Shown here: piece by piece, positions 1-8,970 of the stretch
How the letters are laid out: each line of letters opens with the position of its first letter
Numbering within the stretch: the stretch's first letter is position 1
DNA from: Companilactobacillus jidongensis
Lineage (GTDB): Bacteria > Bacillota > Bacilli > Lactobacillales > Lactobacillaceae
DNA length: 64,000 nucleotides
Direction: 5' to 3'
Assembly: GCF_003946575.1 (NCBI RefSeq)
Contig: NZ_RHOP01000005.1
Coordinates: 1-64,000 of the forward strand
The notes under the pieces: model-generated
Told to the model about the DNA's origin: nothing
Database searches by the model: none
Seen by the model: the letters and a program-made list of their open reading frames with translations, nothing else
Made by a program: the position numbers and the translations under genes

Positions 1-2
1 AC

Positions 3-42
3 AAAATCATCCGCATTCTCAAATGAGAGTACGGATGATTTT
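3..42. terminator. Hairpin terminator at hsdS 3' end
   Basis: An 11-bp stem (positions 3-13 pairing with 32-42) is followed on the plus strand by a run of T with one interruption. On the minus strand it lies just beyond the hsdS stop codon. The better T-run is on the plus strand, so it may mainly stop a gene left of the window, or act in both directions. Confidence 0.7.
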
Positions 43-762
43 TTATTTTTCAATACGGTCAGTTATTAGGTGCTTACGCTGTTCCCAATTTTTATTAAAA
101 TCATTAAATCTCATATCAGGTGATTTTTTTGAATATGAAGGAAATAGTTTCTCCAATATACTTTGTTTTAGCTTTGTATACAACAGAATTTTATCCTGTT
201 GAAGAGTAATAAGTTTATCCATTGTATCCAATAGACTTGTGATCCTTTTTTGTGCTTTTATTGAAGGAATAGAAATTGGTAATATTTTTATTATTTCGGC
301 ATTGTAACTTTGCTGTTTTGTCCCTTGTGTATATTCTATTCCGTATTGTTCTCCGTATTTCAGATACCACTGGAAAAGAAAAGGTACCGTTAATTTTTCA
401 TTAATTGGAAACAAAGCCATACATGACTGATTAAGAGTTGTTTCAATCCCGAGAATAGCACAATTTCCGCGAGTTCCAGCTGCCTCAAGACCAGTAATTG
501 CCATTATGAACGTACCGGACGGAATTAGATGTAAATTTGCTTGTTTTTGTCCAGACGACGTTATCCTTTCTATTGTTTTTGTTATAAGGCCATGATTCAA
601 TTCCCCACTTGATAGCCAATTTATATTTCCATTCCAATTTTCCTTGTTTGATCTAGAGGGAGTTTGACCATTATATAATTTATTAACTAGTTCTCCCAAC
701 TGATGTTGTTCCCAATCATCAGTAAACCCTTTAAACCGTACCTCAGGTACACGTTTATCCAT
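43..762 (-). CDS. hsdS: Type I restriction-modification specificity subunit, half-size (one TRD)
   Basis: This is the DNA-recognition subunit of a type I R-M system, but it has only 239 residues where a complete HsdS has about 380-420. It opens with the usual lead (VRFKGFTDDWEQ), has one target-recognition domain (about residues 17-165) and the central helical spacer (about 165-210). A second copy of the lead (MRFNDFNKNWEQRK) then begins, and after nine unrelated residues the protein stops. The second target-recognition domain is therefore missing. It overlaps the hsdM stop by 8 nt and so is translated with it. A single-TRD HsdS can work as a dimer that recognises a symmetrical site, or this may be one cassette of a recombining locus that continues outside the window. 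Domain reading is secure; activity is not known. Confidence 0.85.
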   Translation of the reverse strand: MDKRVPEVRFKGFTDDWEQHQLGELVNKLYNGQTPSRSNKENWNGNINWLSSGELNHGLITKTIERITSSGQKQANLHLIPSGTFIMAITGLEAAGTRGNCAILGIETTLNQSCMALFPINEKLTVPFLFQWYLKYGEQYGIEYTQGTKQQSYNAEIIKILPISIPSIKAQKRITSLLDTMDKLITLQQDKILLYTKLKQSILEKLFPSYSKKSPDMRFNDFNKNWEQRKHLITDRIEK

Positions 763-2404
763 TATGTTTCACCTCGTCATCTAACATAGAAATGAAATCA
801 TTAAGATCATTTTGAATCTTTTCATCAGAAGAAGTGAGTTCTTTCATCATTGAAAGTAACTCCTTTTTATTTTCTTCAATTTTTTTATTATTTTCTTTTA
901 TTTCTTTCGTTATATCTCCTAAATCAATTTCTGGTTCAGGTTCAAAAGTATCTACATATCTCGGTATATTCAAATTAAAATCATTTTCTTTAATTTGATC
1001 CATATTTGCAACATGTGCATACTTATCTACATCTTTTCGATCATTATAAGTATCAACGATTTTATCAATGTCTTGTGGACGAAGAAGATTTTGATTTTTA
1101 CCTTTTTCAAAATCATTACTTGCATCAATAAACAAGACATCTTTGTTAGTCTTATTCTTCTTCAACACCATAACAACAGTAGGAATACCAGTTGAATAGA
1201 ACAATCCTGCAGGTAATCCAATAATTGCATCAATTTGATTTTTCTCTAGAAGTGCACGGCGAATTTTTTCTTCCTTAGCTCCACGGAATAAAACACCATG
1301 AGGCAAAACAATTGCCATTGTTCCCTTAGAACTTAGATGATACAAACCATGCAATAAGAATGAATAGTCAGCCTTAGTTTTAGGAGCCAACCCTCCGTAA
1401 TCTTTAAAACGCGGATCTTTCATTTTATTATCATTATTATCCCAATGTGCTGAATATGGAGGATTAGCGACTACCATATCAAAGTTTCTAGGATGATCTA
1501 TACCTTGTGAGTCAACACCATCAGGCCAATCACTCTCCAAAGTATCAGCATTTTTCAAATCCATATTCATATATGAAACATCGTGCATCATCAAATTCAT
1601 ACGAGCTAAATTATATGTTGTTGTATTCAATTCTTGTCCATAATAGAATAAGCGACGATTTTTAATTTGTTCTTGAACTGTTAATAACAACGAACCAGAA
1701 CCACAAGCAAAATCATAGACGCTCGGTTTAGTTTCTTCAGGATCTAATCCTTGAACTACTAGCTTAGATAAAACTTCCGATACTTGGTGAGGTGTATAGA
1801 ATTCACCAGCTTTTTTACCGGAATCACCAGCAAATTGAGCAATTAAAAATTCATAAATGTCACCTAAAATATCGTGACCATCGTCATCCTTGTATTGAAT
1901 TTCATCAACTAAGTCAACAATTTCAGTCAATGCTTTAGCACGTGCGGCAGTCGTTTGACCCAAACGTGAATTAATAATATTCATGTCTGCGAAGACACCA
2001 TGGAAATCTTGCTTAGCATTGGTATTCAAATCAACATTGTGATTGAAACCATCTATCATATCTTGAAAATCAGATGGTGCAAGTGAATTATTATTAACTT
2101 TGTTAACAATAGTTTGCCATGTATATTGTGGTGCGATTGCGTAACCTAATGAATCAGCTAGATCTTCAAGATAATCGTTCAAGTCATCCCCACTGGCTTG
2201 TTCAATATAAGCATCGTTAACACTTTGTCCTTCTTCAATGTCTAACAAATCATTTTGAAGCATGCGTTGCTCTTGGTGTTCTGACAAGTAACGGTAGAAC
2301 ATGAATCCCAAAATATAATTTCTATATTCATTAGCGTCCATATTACCACGGAGTTTATTAGCCATTTCCCAAATCTGGCTCGTAATTTCTTGTGCTTTAG
2401 TCAT
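755..2404 (-). CDS. hsdM: Type I restriction-modification methyltransferase subunit
   Basis: This is the N6-adenine DNA methyltransferase subunit of the type I complex and supplies both host protection and part of the recognition complex. The N-terminal helical HsdM domain comes first, followed by the SAM-binding motif FACGSGS near residue 230 and the catalytic NPPY motif near residue 313. The C-terminus (about 490-549) is charged and probably coiled coil, as expected for contact with HsdS. Length (549 aa) is normal. It starts 8 nt after the hsdR stop and overlaps hsdS, giving the order hsdR-hsdM-hsdS on one transcript. No lesion is visible. Confidence 0.95.
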   Translation of the reverse strand: MTKAQEITSQIWEMANKLRGNMDANEYRNYILGFMFYRYLSEHQEQRMLQNDLLDIEEGQSVNDAYIEQASGDDLNDYLEDLADSLGYAIAPQYTWQTIVNKVNNNSLAPSDFQDMIDGFNHNVDLNTNAKQDFHGVFADMNIINSRLGQTTAARAKALTEIVDLVDEIQYKDDDGHDILGDIYEFLIAQFAGDSGKKAGEFYTPHQVSEVLSKLVVQGLDPEETKPSVYDFACGSGSLLLTVQEQIKNRRLFYYGQELNTTTYNLARMNLMMHDVSYMNMDLKNADTLESDWPDGVDSQGIDHPRNFDMVVANPPYSAHWDNNDNKMKDPRFKDYGGLAPKTKADYSFLLHGLYHLSSKGTMAIVLPHGVLFRGAKEEKIRRALLEKNQIDAIIGLPAGLFYSTGIPTVVMVLKKNKTNKDVLFIDASNDFEKGKNQNLLRPQDIDKIVDTYNDRKDVDKYAHVANMDQIKENDFNLNIPRYVDTFEPEPEIDLGDITKEIKENNKKIEENKKELLSMMKELTSSDEKIQNDLNDFISMLDDEVKHNG

Positions 2405-2412
2405 AATTCCTC

Positions 2413-5400
2413 CTAATATTTCTCAATCATTTGATCAGCAAACTTTTTAAAGCTTCTCCTCAGATGAGTTCTATATTTTATTTTTGATAATTCTCTAACT
2501 TCTTCTGAATCAGCGTCAGTAAGATAAACAGAAGTTCCTTCTTTTACAATTTCATCCAGAATTCCGTTTATATTCAAATCATCGGCCGATTTAACATGAT
2601 TTGTAACAATTTCATTAATCATTTGCGAGGAGTCTATATCGGCTAATCCCCAGTCTTTCTTATATTCGAAAATATCATTCCTCAAACGCATATCATTGTG
2701 ACCTGATACCAGTTTTTTAATATCCTTCTGGTTAACTGGATAACTGTCGTGCTCAACATTCCCGTCCATAACATCTTTAGTAAATTGATTAATTTGTTCA
2801 GCATATTTACGGTCATCGACTTTATCTGAAATAGTTTTGATTTCCTTAGCTGTTTTATTAGCCGATTCTAAATCATTATCATGATATTGATTCATTAAGT
2901 CAGCAATTAATTCTTCTAGGTAATCATAATTAACACGTATTGCTTTGATATGTTCCATTTTCAAATCAATCTGTGATACATCAACATTATGTATCACACT
3001 AATTTTGTTTTTTATTTCATTAGTTAATGTAGTTGTAAGAATTTCTTCGGTATCTATGTCTATTCCAACTTCATTTAATAGCTCTTCAGGATGCTCGTCA
3101 TTGTACTTGTCATCTTGCTTAACCATGGCCATCAAATGATTATACTTTCTCAAAGTAGAATACATTTCTTCGACTTTGTTTGGATTATTAATATCCGGTG
3201 TTCTTGTAAAATTACTAGAATAATCAGCTAGTTGATCAACAACTTGTTTAAGGTCTTCTCTAACTTCTTCATATGGTTTTGTTATTACATCAATTGGTGA
3301 ATCAATTAATTCTATCTGAATATCTGCAGAATCACGATTTGCATAAATTGCCAGAGCTTTCTTCATCAACTCTTCTGTGTGGTGTGGCCAACGATAGTTT
3401 ACAATTCTACCGAATGGCTTAGTCTGCATGTCATACACCCGATTCGTTCTAGAATAAGCTTGAATCAAAGCAGCTCCTTGTAAAGTTCTATCAACATATA
3501 AAGTATTCATTTGTGGTGCATTAAATCCAGTTAGAAGTTGGTCAACCACAATAACAATATCGAAGTACTTACCATCATCAATTGTGCGATTCAATCTTGA
3601 AACAACTTGTGCAGTATATTCTTTTACCTGAGTATCATCAAAACTAGTCCCAAATTCTTTATTGTAATCATCCATGACTTCACGTAGATTATTGTTATTT
3701 TTAAGCTGTTTATCACCATTCGAAGTATCTTGACTAAAAGTGATTCCAATTTTCAATGGCTTATCTAACTCTGCATTTCTTCTTTTGAATTCGTTATAAT
3801 ACATCATTGCCATTGGTGTTGATGCCTTTCCACCACCAACGTGAGTGGTAAACAGTGCATTGTATTCGCCGTGACGTGAACGTTTATTCCAGTTTTTTAT
3901 AATGTCATCAACTACTAATTCGATATGTTTAGAATTTTCATCATAAACTGAGGGTTTGATTGTATCATCCATATCCTCATCAGCCATATTATCAATTTTA
4001 GTTGCAATATCTTCTTCGGACATTTTTGGATAGCGCATTTTAAAGTATTCAGGTAAATATTGATCACGTAGAACCGAATCAGATAATGTAGTTTCAAAAT
4101 CAACCTTAAATCCAAGTACATTTCCATCAGCAATTGCATCCCGAATCGTATATGCATGAATCAAATCACCAAATATTTCACTAGTTGTTGGATGGGTTTC
4201 AAATACGGGTGTACCAGTATAACCAATCCAGGCAGATTTTCTAAACCCGTCTTTGATACGCTTCAACATATCACCAGAAGTAGATCGATGGGCTTCATCG
4301 ACAATAAAGACAATATTTTTATCTATTCTTTTGAAGTCATTTCCACGAACCAGCGAATCCATCTTTTGTGTAGAAGTAACTATAATACCGTTACCCTTTT
4401 TATTTAATTTGCGTTCCAATGCCCAGCGATTAGAGGTATCCGTCACGACACCACCATTACTGTCTTCTGTATTTTCCGGATCATATGCCTTGTATTCATC
4501 AACGGTTTGATTCGTTAATGCGACACGATCAACTAAGAAAACAACTTTATCAACATTAGGCAATCTTGAAGCCAACCAAGCCGCCTTAAATGAACTTATA
4601 GTTTTACCAGACCCAGTTGTATGCCATACATAGCCAGCACCTTGATCATCAATTCCAAATGTATGTTGACGCAGCTTTCTAATGACCCTTTGTGTTGCAT
4701 AAACTTGATAAGGTCGCATGGCCTTGATCATCTGATGTTTTGGAGTACCATCTAGAATCATATAATTAGTTGCCATTTGGTGGGACATGGGTATAGACAG
4801 CATATTATTAGAGAATTCTCTCCAATCATATACTGGCTTATTATCTTCTGCATTCTGCCATTTAAACGAAAAATCAGTATTAAATTTGTCAGCCGTTGTG
4901 TTAGCCATATAGCGAATATCGTGGGGCATCATCGCAACTAATATTTGAAGTGTTGAAAAAATATCAGAATATTGATTTTCCTCTATGTACTGATGCATTT
5001 GATTCAGAGCCTCTTTAGCATCATGACCATCTGCTTTTTCTTCAATTTGAATTATAGGTAAACCATTAATCAATAAGGTTGTATCGAATCGACGATTTTT
5101 TCGTCCCGGGATAATTGCAGGACGTTCAATTTGATTCACGATTTGATAAATTGTATCACCGGCACCAATATTATCTTGATCAAAAATCTTCAAATAAACA
5201 TGCTGTCCATCATCTCGATCTATCTCTACTTGCGAAATCCCATTCATCCCATATAAGAATTGTCCAGCTTGATATGGTGTTTCTAGCTGACTAATGATCA
5301 TTTTAATCTGTTTAAACTCAGCATCTGAAAGTGGTGAATCTAACCTATCTTGATTGTGTTGCTCAATAATACTTTTAAAATTCCCCCATAAATCATCATT

Positions 5401-5505
5401 AGTTTTTATTTCTGGGCAGTAGTCCCACTGTTTAGTCCCACCTAGATTTACCAAGTAATCAATTAACTTATTTTCAAACTCTAACTCGTCAGTCTCTTTC
5501 CCCAT
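2413..5505 (-). CDS. hsdR: Type I restriction endonuclease, motor/nuclease subunit
   Basis: This is the ATP-dependent translocase and nuclease subunit of the type I enzyme. Near residue 152 is the nuclease core (acidic residue in DTTLLING followed by IEEK). The SF2 motor has Walker A TTGSGKT near residue 295 and DEAH near residue 402, with later helicase motifs around QLLTGF and AYSRTNR. The ATG at 5505 is preferred to one 12 nt further upstream because GGAGG sits at proper spacing in front of it. Length about 1030 aa is full size, so the motor subunit appears intact although HsdS is half size. First gene of the operon. Confidence 0.95.
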   Translation of the reverse strand: MGKETDELEFENKLIDYLVNLGGTKQWDYCPEIKTNDDLWGNFKSIIEQHNQDRLDSPLSDAEFKQIKMIISQLETPYQAGQFLYGMNGISQVEIDRDDGQHVYLKIFDQDNIGAGDTIYQIVNQIERPAIIPGRKNRRFDTTLLINGLPIIQIEEKADGHDAKEALNQMHQYIEENQYSDIFSTLQILVAMMPHDIRYMANTTADKFNTDFSFKWQNAEDNKPVYDWREFSNNMLSIPMSHQMATNYMILDGTPKHQMIKAMRPYQVYATQRVIRKLRQHTFGIDDQGAGYVWHTTGSGKTISSFKAAWLASRLPNVDKVVFLVDRVALTNQTVDEYKAYDPENTEDSNGGVVTDTSNRWALERKLNKKGNGIIVTSTQKMDSLVRGNDFKRIDKNIVFIVDEAHRSTSGDMLKRIKDGFRKSAWIGYTGTPVFETHPTTSEIFGDLIHAYTIRDAIADGNVLGFKVDFETTLSDSVLRDQYLPEYFKMRYPKMSEEDIATKIDNMADEDMDDTIKPSVYDENSKHIELVVDDIIKNWNKRSRHGEYNALFTTHVGGGKASTPMAMMYYNEFKRRNAELDKPLKIGITFSQDTSNGDKQLKNNNNLREVMDDYNKEFGTSFDDTQVKEYTAQVVSRLNRTIDDGKYFDIVIVVDQLLTGFNAPQMNTLYVDRTLQGAALIQAYSRTNRVYDMQTKPFGRIVNYRWPHHTEELMKKALAIYANRDSADIQIELIDSPIDVITKPYEEVREDLKQVVDQLADYSSNFTRTPDINNPNKVEEMYSTLRKYNHLMAMVKQDDKYNDEHPEELLNEVGIDIDTEEILTTTLTNEIKNKISVIHNVDVSQIDLKMEHIKAIRVNYDYLEELIADLMNQYHDNDLESANKTAKEIKTISDKVDDRKYAEQINQFTKDVMDGNVEHDSYPVNQKDIKKLVSGHNDMRLRNDIFEYKKDWGLADIDSSQMINEIVTNHVKSADDLNINGILDEIVKEGTSVYLTDADSEEVRELSKIKYRTHLRRSFKKFADQMIEKY

Positions 5506-5517
5506 GATATCCTCCAA

Positions 5518-5884
5518 TTAAAGAAAAATAAATCTTCATACCCTATTTACTTAAGATAGACATTAATTTACTTTTGTATTCTCTTTCATTTTATCAGATA
5601 ACAGGTATATCAAGAGTTTTAATTTATCCTAATAACAAACCAAAACAATCATCAATACCACCGACAATCTTCAAAAATTTCAATTCAGAACTTCAGTTCA
5701 AGCAATCCATATCATCAATAAGGAAAATTAACCACTGTCTTTTCTGTAATATTATATTGAGTAGTATCTTTTTCTGTTTCATACTTAATTTTTTTGCATT
5801 ATTCAGCCTCACCTATTTTATGTATTTTTATAGATTAATTGCATCAAAATAATGGATTATAATACTTAAAAAATAACAAAAAAA
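5518..5884. other. Intergenic gap, no gene supported
   Basis: About 370 bases of very AT-rich sequence lie between the hsdR promoter side and the next terminator. A plus-strand reading frame of about 90 codons exists (5574-5852), but it has no ribosome binding site and a low-complexity hydrophobic product, so it is not called. The hsd promoter is expected here on the minus strand; no convincing boxes were found. Confidence 0.5.
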
Positions 5885-5916
5885 AAGAGCACGTCCAACC
5901 GGACATGCTCCAAAAA
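5885..5916 (-). terminator. Rho-independent terminator of the NAD(P)-binding gene
   Basis: A 10-bp stem (GAGCATGTCC with GGACGTGCTC, tetraloop GGTT) is followed on the minus strand by eight T. It lies 10 bases after the stop codon of the 5927-6565 gene. A-runs on the other side mean it could also work on the plus strand. Confidence 0.85.
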
Positions 5917-5926
5917 AAACTCTATT

Positions 5927-6565
5927 CTAATACCAAGCAGGCTTATCCCCATCAGTACCGGCCTTATCAACACCAATTGATTCACGATTGAACTTATCAG
6001 GTGCTTGTGTAATATCAACAACCAATTGGGCAACTGACTTACGAGAAACCTCGGTACCCTTGAAGGCTTCACCTTTTTGAGTAGTTTCATAATCTACTTC
6101 GTCCTTATCGGTCAACCAAGCTGGACGAACGATCGTATATTCCAAATCAGAATCTTCAATAACCTTTGCGGCTGCAGCATATGTTGTGATATAGCTACCA
6201 AGTGTACTATTATTCCACTCACCGAACTTGCCAGGAACTTCATCATAAATCCCTAAGGTTGAAATCCAAATTAGTCGTTTAACTCCAGCTGAATGCATGG
6301 CTTCTACAACTGATCTGGCCTGGTCTTCAATATTGCCACCAGCTAGATTAGCATAAACAACATCAACATCTTTCATCGATGCAACTAATTTTTCTGTATC
6401 TGTGGTATCCCCGCCAACTACTTCGACTAACTTATTATCGATATCACGCAATCTCTCGGGACGTCTCAAGAACAATCTCAAGCTATCGTTAGTTGAGTCC
6501 AAATATATTTGTGTTGCTCTACGGGCAATCTTACCGTTAGCTCCAAGTACTAATACTCTAGTCAT
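5927..6565 (-). CDS. NAD(P)-binding protein, atypical SDR/NmrA-like family
   Basis: A 212-aa Rossmann-fold protein with the dinucleotide motif VLGANGKIARRA at the N-terminus and an SDR-like core (ISTLGIYDE, then VRPAWL). It belongs to the short NAD(P)H-binding group (YwnB/YhfK type) often induced by redox or electrophile stress. No classical Tyr-x-x-x-Lys pair is seen, so it may be a sensor or an atypical reductase. It is a single gene with its own terminator. The ATG at 6565 follows GGGAG at good spacing. Substrate unknown. Confidence 0.8.
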   Translation of the reverse strand: MTRVLVLGANGKIARRATQIYLDSTNDSLRLFLRRPERLRDIDNKLVEVVGGDTTDTEKLVASMKDVDVVYANLAGGNIEDQARSVVEAMHSAGVKRLIWISTLGIYDEVPGKFGEWNNSTLGSYITTYAAAAKVIEDSDLEYTIVRPAWLTDKDEVDYETTQKGEAFKGTEVSRKSVAQLVVDITQAPDKFNRESIGVDKAGTDGDKPAWY

Positions 6566-6705
6566 ATTCGTATCTCCCTCTATTTTTCTCTACATTCACA
6601 TCATAGTTGAGAGTAAGTTTTTTTACAAAAATAGCTTCTCGCAAAATTAATATAGACATAAAAATGATAATTATATTTGTGGTATCAATTACTTGTTATA
6701 TCTTC

Positions 6706-7671
6706 TTATGTAGTCTCTCTAACAATAAGTTCAGTCTTTAAAAACAAATGATTCTTTTTCTGATTGCTCTTCCTTAATAATTCTATCGCTGAATAACCCT
6801 CTTGAAATTTTGGTTGATTGATTGTGGTCAGTGACGGACTAATTATTTTTGAAATAATCGTATTATCGAATCCTATCACCGAAATATCCTCAGGTATTTT
6901 GAGATTATATTTTCTAGCAGCGGAAATAACTGCGGCCCCGAGCGTATCTGACACACAGAAAAATGCATTTGGCCTGTTGATAGAATTAAGCATTTGGGAA
7001 ACTATCGGATACGCTATATCGTAGCTGATAGCCGGTAATGATACATTCCACTCCTCATTAAATTTTAAGTCACCATTGGCCAAAGCTTTTTTAAATCCAC
7101 GTTCTCTTTCGATGGAATATTTAAAACTAGACGGTCCATTAAGAATCGCAATTTTATTTTTTCCAGATGCAATTAACTGTTCAGTCGCTAGTTTTGCGGC
7201 AGCACTGTCATCGATCGACACCGCCGGAAGATTTGATTCAATATTGTATTCACAACATTGAACTACGCGCGTATGTTTTGACAAAATATTAAGAAGCTTG
7301 GTAGATAACTGATTAAGCAAAACAATTCCATACACATTTAATTCATCCAAATACTCTATAAAATCATCAATTGATTCAATATTGATTTCTGTTTGATCAA
7401 TTAATAATTTAAACCCCGATGCATTAGCCGCTGCCTTGGTTCCTTCAAGAATTTCAGTATAAAACAGATTTGTTAACTCTGGTACATTAACAATAATCAA
7501 ATCTTTTTTCGAATCATCAATTTTCTTTCTAAATTTTAAACTGTCGATGGCCTCATCTACTCTTTGTGCCGTATCAATACTCACTTCTGAACGATGATTG
7601 AGTACTCTTGATACCGTGGAGGGAGAAACATGGGCTTTTTTTGCGACCTCATAAGCATTAACTTTTACCAA
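6706..7671 (-). CDS. LacI/GalR-family transcriptional regulator
   Basis: A DNA-binding repressor or activator with the LacI helix-turn-helix at the N-terminus (NAYEVAKKAHVSPSTVSRVLNH) followed by a periplasmic-binding-protein-like effector domain (about residues 60-320). A TTG at 7671 has GGGAG eight bases upstream and is chosen over a GTG at 7680 that touches the Shine-Dalgarno. It faces the divergent oxidoreductase-transporter-isomerase operon, so it most likely controls that operon and itself through the palindromes in the shared 220-base region. The effector is probably a sugar or sugar derivative of that pathway (inference). Confidence 0.9.
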   Translation of the reverse strand: MVKVNAYEVAKKAHVSPSTVSRVLNHRSEVSIDTAQRVDEAIDSLKFRKKIDDSKKDLIIVNVPELTNLFYTEILEGTKAAANASGFKLLIDQTEINIESIDDFIEYLDELNVYGIVLLNQLSTKLLNILSKHTRVVQCCEYNIESNLPAVSIDDSAAAKLATEQLIASGKNKIAILNGPSSFKYSIERERGFKKALANGDLKFNEEWNVSLPAISYDIAYPIVSQMLNSINRPNAFFCVSDTLGAAVISAARKYNLKIPEDISVIGFDNTIISKIISPSLTTINQPKFQEGYSAIELLRKSNQKKNHLFLKTELIVRETT

Positions 7672-7693
7672 TTGATTCACTCCCAGTTTAATA

Positions 7694-7858
7694 AAATATT
7701 TCAGTAAATTTCATAAATTAGCAATATCATAACATTGTGAAAGGATAATGCAATTGTCTGTCATCAAGCTTCTTGACTGCACAAATGTAAAAATCTCCTA
7801 ATGAAATATTTCAGTATATGAAATATATATTGAAATGTAAGCGTTTGTAAAATATTAT
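7694..7858 (+). promoter_or_regulatory. Promoter of the MocA operon with LacI-type operators and cre-like box
   Basis: A strong sigma-A promoter is visible: TTGAAA at 7830-7835, a 17-bp spacer, TATTAT at 7853-7858. The spacer contains TGTAAGCGTTTGTA (7836-7849), 12 of 14 matches to the cre/LacI operator consensus with the central CG. Further upstream is the perfect palindrome TGAAATATTTCA (7802-7813). The 13-mer AAATATTTCAGTA occurs twice (7694-7706 and 7804-7816). These are likely operators for the divergent LacI regulator and/or CcpA. Confidence 0.7.
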
Positions 7859-7895
7859 AACTCTTGTTAAGTCAACTTAATTGGGAGGAATAAAA

Positions 7896-8951
7896 TTGGA
7901 AAATAAACAAATCAATATTGGAATCATAGGATGTGGAAGAATTGCACAAACCAGACACATACCTGAATATGCTTCAAATAAAAACGCAAATATCCTAGGC
8001 TATTTTGATTTCAACAAACAACGCGCTGAAGAAATAGCCAAAAAATATGGTGGAAAGGTATATGAAAGCGTTGAAGCTATGTTAGCAGATAATGACATCG
8101 ATGCTGTCAGTGTCTGTGTTACTAATTCTGCGCACGCAAGTATTTCCATTCAAGCATTGAATGCTGGAAAAAATGTTCTGTGCGAAAAACCAATGGCAAC
8201 TAGTCTTGAAGACAGTGAGGCCATGGTATGGGCTGCCAAGAAGAACCATAAGCTTTTAATGATCGATCAAAATCAGCGTTTTGCTAAAACTCATATTCGT
8301 GCAAAGGAACTTCTTGAAAAAAATACCATTGGCAAAGCTTTAACATTTAAATCAACCTTTGGACATGGCGGACCAGAAACATGGAGTGTCGATGGCGGTC
8401 CTAACACTTGGTTCTTTGATAAAAATAAATCTAAATATGGCGCAATTTTTGACCTGGGCGTACACAAGATTGATCTAGTTCAGTATCTATTGAATAGCGC
8501 GGTAAATAATGTTTCAGCTAGGTTAACAACGTTAGACAAAAAAGATTCAACCGGAAAACTAATCGGTGTTGATGACAATGCCATCAGTATCTATGAACTG
8601 GATAACGGCGTTATAGGAACTGTAACATCAAGCTGGACTTACTATGGTGAAGAAGATAATTCAACCATTGTCTATGGTTCAGAAGGAATTATGAAAATTT
8701 ATGATGATCCAACATATTCAATCGTAGTCATCAAGAAAAATGGTGAAAAGATTCTCTATGATATCGATCAAATTCAAACAAATGACAATCAAACTAAGTC
8801 TGGCGTTATGGATGAGTTCATCGATTCATTGATCGAAAAACGAGTTCCTAAATCTGACGCTGAATCTGTAATCAATTCGATGAGGGCCGTATTTGCAAGT
8901 ATTGAATCGAATGAGACAGGAAAACGGGTCTCAATTAGTGGTACAAAATAA
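7896..8951 (+). CDS. Gfo/Idh/MocA-family NAD(P)-dependent oxidoreductase
   Basis: It oxidises or reduces a hydroxyl/keto group of a sugar, inositol or glycoside using NAD(P). The N-terminal Rossmann fold has GIIGCGRIAQ; the EKP motif (LCEKPMAT, near residue 95) and the catalytic region DLGVHKID (near residue 192) are present. Length is 351 aa from a TTG at 7896, preferred because GGGAGGAA lies five bases before it. It is the first gene of a three-gene operon with a GRP sugar transporter and a TIM-barrel isomerase. The set suggests import followed by oxidation and rearrangement of an unusual sugar; the substrate cannot be read from sequence. Confidence 0.9.
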   Translation: MENKQINIGIIGCGRIAQTRHIPEYASNKNANILGYFDFNKQRAEEIAKKYGGKVYESVEAMLADNDIDAVSVCVTNSAHASISIQALNAGKNVLCEKPMATSLEDSEAMVWAAKKNHKLLMIDQNQRFAKTHIRAKELLEKNTIGKALTFKSTFGHGGPETWSVDGGPNTWFFDKNKSKYGAIFDLGVHKIDLVQYLLNSAVNNVSARLTTLDKKDSTGKLIGVDDNAISIYELDNGVIGTVTSSWTYYGEEDNSTIVYGSEGIMKIYDDPTYSIVVIKKNGEKILYDIDQIQTNDNQTKSGVMDEFIDSLIEKRVPKSDAESVINSMRAVFASIESNETGKRVSISGTK

Positions 8952-8970
8952 AAGTTTGGGGGATAGATAA

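Noticed and set aside
5574-5852. Plus-strand reading frame of about 92 codons between hsdR and the next gene
   Set aside because: No ribosome binding site, low-complexity composition and no family resemblance; it is likely chance in AT-rich DNA.
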